Positions 30,855 through 36,053 of a DNA stretch of 36,053 nucleotides are shown in pieces. Each line of letters begins with the position of its first letter. Position 1 is the stretch's first letter. The stretch covers positions 1 to 36,053 of the forward strand of contig CANQWI010000005.1 in assembly GCA_947627515.1 (NCBI GenBank), written 5' to 3'. The position numbers and the translations under genes were made by a program. This DNA is from an uncultured Clostridia bacterium. Lineage in GTDB: Bacteria > Bacillota > Clostridia > Christensenellales > Borkfalkiaceae. A model generated the notes under the pieces. That model had not been told where the DNA came from. It ran no database searches and worked only from the letters and a program-made list of their open reading frames with translations.

Positions 30855-31313
30855 TTATATGATGAGAATGACGAAGGCAAGGCCTGAAAGGAGCCCCAGC
30901 TTGAGATACAGTCCCCCGCGCTCCTTGGCTGCCTTCTCACTCTCTCCCTTTTTGCTCTCAAGCGTCTGCTTTTTTGCAGAGAAATAGTCCTTTTGCGAGT
31001 TGGAATCCCCCGTCCCGAGCATTTTGAGATATTCCTCGCACTCCCGCCTCTCCTGCTCTGTGAGATATTGGAGCTTAATCTCCGTTTTCCGATCCTCCAG
31101 AAGCGTGTAAAAATCCCCGCCTCTCTCCAGCTGCTCCCCGATGAGCTCCCCGAGCGGCCTTCTCCTGTAGGTGAGCTCGTTGAGATATTTGTCGTTAAAG
31201 GAGGCCATCTGCGCATAAAACTTTCTCCGTGCCCTGTATTTTGCCGCAGCAAGATAGCCGAGAAGGCTACAAAATGCGACAATGAGTACCGCGAGAAGCA
31301 CTTTAATCCACAT
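30855..31313 (-). CDS. spoIIIAB: Stage III sporulation protein AB
   Basis: 152 residues from the ATG at 31313, with GAGG at suitable distance (GTG at 31325 is the alternative). A transmembrane helix lies at each end (KVLLAVLIVAFCSLLGYLA and LYLKLGLLSGLAFVILII) around a helical domain, as in the family. The spoIIIAA stop lies inside the start of this gene. It belongs to the SpoIIIA complex. Confidence 0.92.
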   Translation of the reverse strand: MWIKVLLAVLIVAFCSLLGYLAAAKYRARRKFYAQMASFNDKYLNELTYRRRPLGELIGEQLERGGDFYTLLEDRKTEIKLQYLTEQERRECEEYLKMLGTGDSNSQKDYFSAKKQTLESKKGESEKAAKERGGLYLKLGLLSGLAFVILII

Positions 31314-32139
31314 TCTCGCCCTCACTGCTTACGATTTTACCCACTCTCCCGAGGCCGTCGAGGACGACATAGCGTGAAAAGATCTTTTCAGGCACATCTT
31401 CGGGTCTTTTGAGATGCGCGGAGGCAAGGACGGCGATTCCCCCGTCGATTGCCCTTTTTACGGCCAAATAGTCCTCGGGAAGGAGCTCGTCCGTGACAAT
31501 AACGTCCGGCCGCATCGCACGGATCCCTGCGGTAAAGGCCGTGAGCTTGTCCGCAAAGCAGATCACATCCGCGCTTTCCCCGAGCTCACCCGCGGAAAGC
31601 TCCCCGCGCTCGTCGCTGACAAGGACATTTTTTTGGGTCCGTTCGCAGAGCAGGCGGCAAAGATCCCGCAGGATCGTCGTTTTTCCCTCTCCCGGCGGGG
31701 AAAGAATGAGGACCGAGCAGATTCCTTCTCCAAAGCAGCGCGTGTAGATGGTCTCTGCACACCCCTTGACGTCATGCGGAATGCGGATACAGACAGAGGT
31801 GATGCGGTTGACGGAGAGGACCCTCCCGCTGTCATAGACAAATGTCCCCGCGATGCCGATCCTCTCACCCTCCTCCCCCGTTAAAAATCCCTGCCGCAGC
31901 TGATTTTCGACCGCATAGACGGAGTGGCCGCTTGCCGCAAGGATGAGCTCATTGATCTCCTCTGCGCTCGGATGGAGGGCGGCAGCTCGGCCGCACACCC
32001 CGTTTTCGTTCAGATATCGGAATACGCCCCCAACATTCCCCGTAAGGGGCCTGTCCGCACGAACTCTGAGCTCGTACAGCGTATTCAGATTGATATGCCG
32101 CACGGCGTTTCGGATACGCGGTGGAAGAAATTTCAACAT
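31303..32139 (-). CDS. spoIIIAA: Stage III sporulation protein AA, AAA-type ATPase
   Basis: 278 residues. The N-terminal domain starts FLPPRIRNAVRHINLNTLYELRVRADRP, showing that the ATG at 32139 is the true start. Walker A is SPPGEGKTT (147-155) and Walker B DVIVTDEL, with ASAHLKRPED after it. It powers the SpoIIIA-SpoIIQ channel, like secretion ATPases. The start codon follows the -10 of a sigma-E promoter by six bases with no room for a normal ribosome binding site. Confidence 0.95.
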   Translation of the reverse strand: MLKFLPPRIRNAVRHINLNTLYELRVRADRPLTGNVGGVFRYLNENGVCGRAAALHPSAEEINELILAASGHSVYAVENQLRQGFLTGEEGERIGIAGTFVYDSGRVLSVNRITSVCIRIPHDVKGCAETIYTRCFGEGICSVLILSPPGEGKTTILRDLCRLLCERTQKNVLVSDERGELSAGELGESADVICFADKLTAFTAGIRAMRPDVIVTDELLPEDYLAVKRAIDGGIAVLASAHLKRPEDVPEKIFSRYVVLDGLGRVGKIVSSEGENVD

Positions 32140-32145
32140 CCCTAT

Positions 32146-32174
32146 ATGATATGAAAAAGCTCGTCCAAATATGA
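32146..32174 (-). promoter_or_regulatory. Sigma-E promoter of the spoIIIA operon
   Basis: Minus strand TCATATTT (32174-32167), 13 bases, CATATCAT (32153-32146). The -35 matches the mother-cell sigma-E consensus and the -10 is close to CATACAAT. This agrees with the known sigma-E control of spoIIIA. The predicted transcript begins at the ATG. Confidence 0.8.
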
Positions 32175-32202
32175 AAAAAGACCTCCCGCAGGAGGCCTTT
32201 TA
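32174..32202. terminator. Terminator after the GH51 gene, abutting the spoIIIA promoter
   Basis: Minus strand arms GGCCTCC and GGGAGGTC around a short loop followed by six T; the reverse strand also has a T run. The last T of the run is the first base of the sigma-E -35. Confidence 0.88.
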
Positions 32203-32212
32203 AAACATTTTC

Positions 32213-34816
32213 TTATTCGATCACAAATACCGAGACGCTGTTCTTTTTGATAAGAGCCCTGAGCTCGTTGTTCTCAATGGATATTTCGCTCTCGGTGGGC
32301 TCGATGTTGTGCTTCTTGCCAGCCTTGACGTTGATCTCGTTGATTACGGTGACATCCTCGTCCCAAAGCGTCGTGACATGCGCCTTGGTCCTGCTTCCGA
32401 AGCCCTTCAGCTCCGCACACAGCTCCTCATCCTTATCGGAGACATTGACGACCTTGAGGTAAATTTTCCCGTCGTCGCCGACCGTTGCGGACTCAAAGAC
32501 GCGCTCATTGACCTTCCAAATGTGCTTATCGAGCACCTCATGCCATGCGCCGTCCTTCAGGATGCTCGCGGTAAACCTTTTCGCGGTGTAGACAAGCTTG
32601 AGGACGTTTCCCTCGGGCGAATAGCCGAGGAATTTATCCTTGCCCATCATCTCGCAGACCGTGCGCATGAAATCCACGCGCTTGTCAAAGGACACATCGT
32701 AGCCCTTGTGATTTTTGCCGTATTGACAGCAAATGGAGAAGCCTGCACTGTCCATCGTGCCGATATCTCTCACATCCGAGACGCCGACGCCGCCAATAAA
32801 GCTCTGCTCTCCCGAGAGACGACGGAAAGAGATCTCAACCTCGCAGCTACCGAAGCTTTTTGCATCGTAGTAGAAGCCGTTGAAGGCCTCGCTCTCCTCG
32901 ATGATAAGCTCACCGTTCTCGATATGCCCGCCGCAGCAGTTGGGATAGACCTTCCAATCCCCCATTCCGTCCTTGAAGTCGTGCTCATAGAGCACCTCCT
33001 TTGTTGCAATGTCGCGGACAACAACTCTTGAGACCGCACTTGCCGTCCTGTGGCCGCCGATGAGAAGGCCGCCCGCGTTGTCGTCGTTGACGGTAGAGAC
33101 GTCCGTTAAGGTATACCTGCCGACATTTCCCGCAAACATCTGCTGCACATAGTAGTTCGGCGTAAGCATGACGTCACGGGCGTTGAACCAGATGAGGTTG
33201 GGCGTCCAGCGATAGTGGTATGTGGAGGCAAACAGCGGCGCATAGCAGGTCATTTTGACGACATCCGAATTGCGCTCGCAGCCCGTCAGGAAGGCCGCCT
33301 CCGAAAGGGCAGACTTGAGGTTGTTGTCCCCGTTGAGCCTTCCCCTGCCGTCCGACATCGTGTGCATGGCATATTCACCCATAAAGACCTTTGCACCCGC
33401 TCTGTCATAGCAGTCGTACCGCTTGGTATTGTCGATAAACCACTGGTAGGAGTTGTAGACATGTTCGTCGACGATCATGTCGCGGTACTTCTCGTTGATG
33501 GTCTTCCACGAATCGTTGCTGTCCTGCGGACGGATATCCACGCCCGCACTCGTCACAACGGTGATATTGAAGAGCTTTAAAAGGTCGGTGAGCCTGCCCT
33601 TGTACATGTACTGCCTTACGCCGAGCAGGCATGAGGCAAAGTTGTCGAAGTATTCATACCCCCAGTTCTCGTTGCCGATGCCGATATAGTCGAGTTCAAA
33701 AGGAGCAGGATGCCCCATATCCGCGCGGACCTTTGCCCAGTATGCCTCGTTTTTGTCGCTTGAAGAGATGTCCCCCTTTGCAAAATAAATGAGGTCGGCG
33801 ACATTGTCAATTACCTCGCTCTGGAACTGCTTTGTCCCGGGAACGATGCGTTGATACCCCGTCTTGCGCTGTTCCCCCATGCGGATCTGGCACAAAAGCC
33901 CGCAGTGAAGCACGGGGAGCGGCGCCATGTTGAGGTCCTCGCACAGACAGAAATATTCATAGAAGCCGACGCCGTAGGACTGCATATACCGCCAGACGCT
34001 CGGTTTTTGACGGCGCTGCTCAAGAGGGCCGACCGTCTCTCTCCATTTATATTGGTAGTCAAAGCTGACGTCTCCCTCAACGACACAGCCGCCGGGGAAG
34101 CGCAGGAAGGAGGGATGGCAATTTTTCATCGCCTCGACGATGCGGGGCGAAAGCTTGCCGCTCCTGTATTTTTTGGGATCTCCCCAGACGGTCGCGGGCA
34201 GCAGGGAAACATAGTCGATCCCCAGCCTGCCGTTTCCCTCGAGGGTCATGCAGAGTCTCCCCATCGTGTCCTTTTCGGCGACAATGGAACAGCCGACCTT
34301 GATCCAATCTCCGTCCGTTCCCTCGGGGATCCTGATCTCGCCAACCGTGGTGTGTCTCCCGTGTGCGCCGCGGATAAATACCTTTGCGACCCCCTTGAAG
34401 CCCAGCCGCTTTACCCACATGGAGAAATTGTACGTCTCCTTATTGACGACGGGCATCCCATAGATGTCATACCCGCCGTTGGTATAGTACCCGGGATTTT
34501 CAAGATGATAGATCCCGCCGACGTCAAGGAGAAGGTAGGACGGATTGTTTTCATTCATGCCCCCCTTCGTCGTGATCCTTCTCGGACCCGCGCCATAGAT
34601 ATCCCAGTAAAAGGCCTTATTCTTGCGCGCCTCCACATAGGATTCACAGTTAAAATCGTCGTAGGTGAAATACTCATACTCGAAGGAATTGTTGATCACC
34701 ATTTCGGCGTTCAGACCGCCATCCGCGGATTGATTGATGTCCTCAAAAAACAGCCCGTAGAGATGTTTGGAGACATCGACGCCCCTCTTTCTTGCATCCA
34801 GCGTATAATGCAGCAT
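32213..34816 (-). CDS. GH51 alpha-L-arabinofuranosidase with extra C-terminal insertion
   Basis: 867 residues from the ATG at 34816, with GGGAGAG upstream. The start HLYGLFFEDINQSADGGLNAEM is typical of GH51. A beta-rich module (about 120-230) follows, then the barrel with FPGGC, GIGNENWGYEY (acid/base Glu) and KVFMGEYAMH (nucleophile Glu). In the C-terminal region a beta-sandwich-like stretch of roughly 140 residues (from HDFKDGMGDWKVYPN) is inserted before the closing strands, resembling a DUF1080/laminin-like fold. No signal peptide, so it probably acts on imported arabino-oligosaccharides. It has its own promoter and terminator. Confidence 0.93.
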   Translation of the reverse strand: MLHYTLDARKRGVDVSKHLYGLFFEDINQSADGGLNAEMVINNSFEYEYFTYDDFNCESYVEARKNKAFYWDIYGAGPRRITTKGGMNENNPSYLLLDVGGIYHLENPGYYTNGGYDIYGMPVVNKETYNFSMWVKRLGFKGVAKVFIRGAHGRHTTVGEIRIPEGTDGDWIKVGCSIVAEKDTMGRLCMTLEGNGRLGIDYVSLLPATVWGDPKKYRSGKLSPRIVEAMKNCHPSFLRFPGGCVVEGDVSFDYQYKWRETVGPLEQRRQKPSVWRYMQSYGVGFYEYFCLCEDLNMAPLPVLHCGLLCQIRMGEQRKTGYQRIVPGTKQFQSEVIDNVADLIYFAKGDISSSDKNEAYWAKVRADMGHPAPFELDYIGIGNENWGYEYFDNFASCLLGVRQYMYKGRLTDLLKLFNITVVTSAGVDIRPQDSNDSWKTINEKYRDMIVDEHVYNSYQWFIDNTKRYDCYDRAGAKVFMGEYAMHTMSDGRGRLNGDNNLKSALSEAAFLTGCERNSDVVKMTCYAPLFASTYHYRWTPNLIWFNARDVMLTPNYYVQQMFAGNVGRYTLTDVSTVNDDNAGGLLIGGHRTASAVSRVVVRDIATKEVLYEHDFKDGMGDWKVYPNCCGGHIENGELIIEESEAFNGFYYDAKSFGSCEVEISFRRLSGEQSFIGGVGVSDVRDIGTMDSAGFSICCQYGKNHKGYDVSFDKRVDFMRTVCEMMGKDKFLGYSPEGNVLKLVYTAKRFTASILKDGAWHEVLDKHIWKVNERVFESATVGDDGKIYLKVVNVSDKDEELCAELKGFGSRTKAHVTTLWDEDVTVINEINVKAGKKHNIEPTESEISIENNELRALIKKNSVSVFVIE

Positions 34817-34875
34817 GTTTTCTCTCCCGAAAGCGCATCCCCCTTTTCTTTTTCGGACCGCCTTCTGCAAACGGT

Positions 34876-34904
34876 ATTATACCATTGAATCACGGTTTCG
34901 TCAA
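34876..34904 (-). promoter_or_regulatory. Promoter of the GH51 gene
   Basis: Minus strand TTGACG (34904-34899), 17 bases, TATAAT (34881-34876). The leader is about 50 bases with a normal ribosome binding site. Confidence 0.8.
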
Positions 34905-34973
34905 TATTTTGCAAGTATATTTTATCTTGAAATTAAATATTTCATTTTTTCCTTAAGAATGAAAATGACGAAC

Positions 34974-34998
34974 AAAAAAGGACGCCTTGAAGACGTCC
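34974..34998 (-). terminator. Terminator of the flavodoxin-like gene
   Basis: Minus strand GGACGTCT and AGGCGTCC arms (one G-U pair) with a 3-base loop, then six T. Confidence 0.85.
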
Positions 34999-35043
34999 GA
35001 AGCAAGCCAAATATGTGGTTCAAAGAACCCTCACGGATGAAGC

Positions 35044-35667
35044 TCAAAGTCCGTCATGAAAATTGGTATGTGCACCCCGTTCGAGGGCAGGAAGACCGAG
35101 CTTCTCCCTCCCGAGCGCGATGGATTTTACGAGGAAGGCCATGCTGCGGCCGAGATTGCGCATGGTCTGAAGGCCCTCCTTGTCCTTTTCGACGTCCTCC
35201 TTGGTGTAGCCGTGCACCTCGTTCCAGTAGGTGCTTGAGGCGATGGGCATCCCGCAGATGGTGAAATACTTATTGATCTCGTCGTAAGCGGAGGTACTGC
35301 CCGCCCGCCTCGAGGAGAGCACGCATGCGCCGACCTTCATCGACTTCTCAAAGGAGGTGCTGTAGAAAAGCCTGTCGAGGAGGGAAAGAACGGACCCGTT
35401 CGCCCCTGCATAGTAGACGGGCGTCCCCACGACAATGCCGTCTGCAAACCTGAATTTCTCCCCGAGCACGTTCACAAGGTCGTCAAAGACACACCTTCCG
35501 TTTCTTTTGCAGTATCCGCACGCCGTGCAGCCGCGAATGCTTTGCTTTCCGATCGAAAACATCTCCGTCTCGATCCCCTCTCTCTGTAGGGTCTCCTCGA
35601 CCTCCTTGAGTGCCCTTGCCGTGCAGCCGTCCTCGCGCGGACTGCCGTTCAACAACAAAACCTTCAT
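35044..35667 (-). CDS. Flavodoxin-like NAD(P)H-dependent FMN reductase (iron-sulfur flavoprotein family)
   Basis: 207 residues from the ATG at 35667, which has AAGGAGG six bases upstream. The N-terminal FMN phosphate loop is LLNGSPREDGCTARAL. CTACGYCKRNGRC gives the four-cysteine pattern of iron-sulfur flavoproteins, and TPVYYAGANGSVLSLLDR is the second flavin loop. The family moves electrons from NAD(P)H or ferredoxin to small acceptors; the substrate is unknown. It is monocistronic. A perfect dyad at 35744-35760 upstream may be an operator. Confidence 0.88.
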   Translation of the reverse strand: MKVLLLNGSPREDGCTARALKEVEETLQREGIETEMFSIGKQSIRGCTACGYCKRNGRCVFDDLVNVLGEKFRFADGIVVGTPVYYAGANGSVLSLLDRLFYSTSFEKSMKVGACVLSSRRAGSTSAYDEINKYFTICGMPIASSTYWNEVHGYTKEDVEKDKEGLQTMRNLGRSMAFLVKSIALGREKLGLPALERGAHTNFHDGL

Positions 35668-35688
35668 CGAAATCCTCCTTTTATTCAA

Positions 35689-35890
35689 TATTCTACGATC
35701 TCAATGTATCATAGCTGTGGAAAAAGCCATAGGCTGATAATTTCAAATTGTATCAATTTGAAAGCAGGTTATTCCTTATCTGCATAATTTTTCAGCCATT
35801 CTCTTTTTTTCGCGGTAAAAAATACTTACTGCTTACAGTATATAAAAATATTGACCATAAGTCAAGGTATTTGAAAAGCTATAGGGATTT
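35689..35890. other. Non-coding junction between the reductase gene and the recombinase end
   Basis: About 200 AT-rich bases with no credible gene. It holds the dyad at 35744-35760 and a short palindrome TTGAC-CATAA-GTCAA at 35851-35865. If the right-hand recombinase belongs to an integrated element, the element boundary should lie in or near this stretch. Confidence 0.5.
35744..35760. promoter_or_regulatory. Candidate operator dyad upstream of the reductase gene
   Basis: CAAATTG-TAT-CAATTTG is a perfect inverted repeat with a 3-base centre, about 80 bases before the reductase ATG. Its form suits a dimeric MarR-, HxlR- or TetR-type regulator. No regulator gene is visible nearby. Confidence 0.5.
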
Positions 35891-35939
35891 TTAAATTCCT
35901 CTATAGCAAAATAGCTTGAACTCAAGGTTCAAGCTATTT
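35877..35939. other. Two adjacent hairpins at the recombinase 3' end
   Basis: One hairpin has perfect 13-bp arms, AAATAGCTTGAAC and GTTCAAGCTATTT, around TCAAG at 35909-35939. The other pairs GCTATAG with CTATAGC at 35877-35906, with a bulge. They lie within or just beyond the end of the partial recombinase frame and may act as its terminator, although no long T run follows. Confidence 0.65.
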
Positions 35940-36053
35940 ATACTTGGTGCACCGAGGCAATTATAATCCGAACACAAAAGCTCGTCAAGGCTGACCGTTT
36001 GCGTTCCGTTTTTATAGTTAAAAATGAAAGTTACTTTGTCATCATAGAGGTAA
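35891..36053 (-). CDS. Probable large serine recombinase, C-terminal fragment at the window edge
   Basis: The frame is open to the right edge, so only about 53 C-terminal codons are seen. YDDKVTFIFNYKNGTQTVSLDE followed by SDYNCLGAP resembles the C-terminus of Clostridia serine site-specific recombinases (Tn-type, resolvase plus recombinase plus zinc-ribbon), which end with a YDD...FNYKDG...SDL..GAP pattern. After GAP the frame runs on through 17 codons (SINSLNLEFKLFCYRGI) that are encoded by the hairpin sequence. The catalytic domain is outside the window, so the call is by resemblance to remembered family ends. Confidence 0.6.
   Translation of the reverse strand, partial: YLYDDKVTFIFNYKNGTQTVSLDELLCSDYNCLGAPSINSLNLEFKLFCYRGI

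Noticed and set aside
1-36053. CRISPR array, tRNA or rRNA genes, complete insertion sequence
   Set aside because: No regularly spaced repeats, cloverleaf-like segments, rRNA motifs or transposase genes were recognised on either strand.

Overview
The window looks like the chromosome of an endospore-forming, low-oxygen Clostridia-type Firmicute, probably an uncultured gut lineage. The evidence is a complete spoIIIAA-AH operon, spoIVB, a SpoIIM-like protein, a GerW/YtfJ family protein and a DacF-type peptidase. They sit with lexA, scpAB, recN-argR, dxs-ispA-folD-nusB and polysaccharide enzymes (glycogen phosphorylase, GH13, GH51). I cannot name a genus from sequence alone.

Layout. 1-3.2 kb (+): 3' end of glycogen phosphorylase and a GH13 glucan hydrolase. 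3.6-7.3 kb (+): tyrosine recombinase, HflX GTPase, a Cys-rich mini-protein on the other strand, SOS repressor lexA with its own operator, and a small lipoprotein. 7.4-8.6 kb: a two-helix membrane protein divergent from a TetR regulator. 8.7-13.6 kb (-): M50 protease-scpA-scpB, then DUF2953-like protein-gerW-D,D-carboxypeptidase-rluB. 13.7-16.9 kb (-): SpoIIM-like protein-dacF, and lysA. 17-18.5 kb (-): a hipB-hipA cassette between two copies of the 3' end of spoIVB. 18.6-32.1 kb (-): the conserved spoIIIA-asp23-nusB-folD-ispA-dxs-tlyA-nadK-argR-recN-spoIVB block. xseAB is missing between folD and ispA, and spo0A is missing after spoIVB. 32.2-35.7 kb (-): GH51 arabinofuranosidase and a flavodoxin-like reductase. 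The last 160 bases hold what looks like the end of a large serine recombinase.

The most unusual signal is a small palindromic repeat found four times (3177-3216, 15127-15153, 23799-23827, 29832-29860). It always lies in the same orientation relative to the gene it touches. In dxs and spoIIIAE it is read in frame as LHSTMSDI. In the GH13 gene it enters in the same frame (LHNT) but carries one extra base, and supplies the last codons and the stop. Beside dacF it forms one arm of the terminator. Differences between the copies are mostly silent in the LHSTMSDI frame. It resembles a protein-coding palindromic element.

Two further patterns stand out. The hipBA cassette appears to have entered the 3' end of spoIVB and rebuilt it, leaving a 47-bp direct repeat. 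Several promoters place the predicted transcription start on or next to the start codon (tyrosine recombinase, M50 protease, spoIIIAA, spoIIM-like gene, nadK), suggesting leaderless mRNAs.
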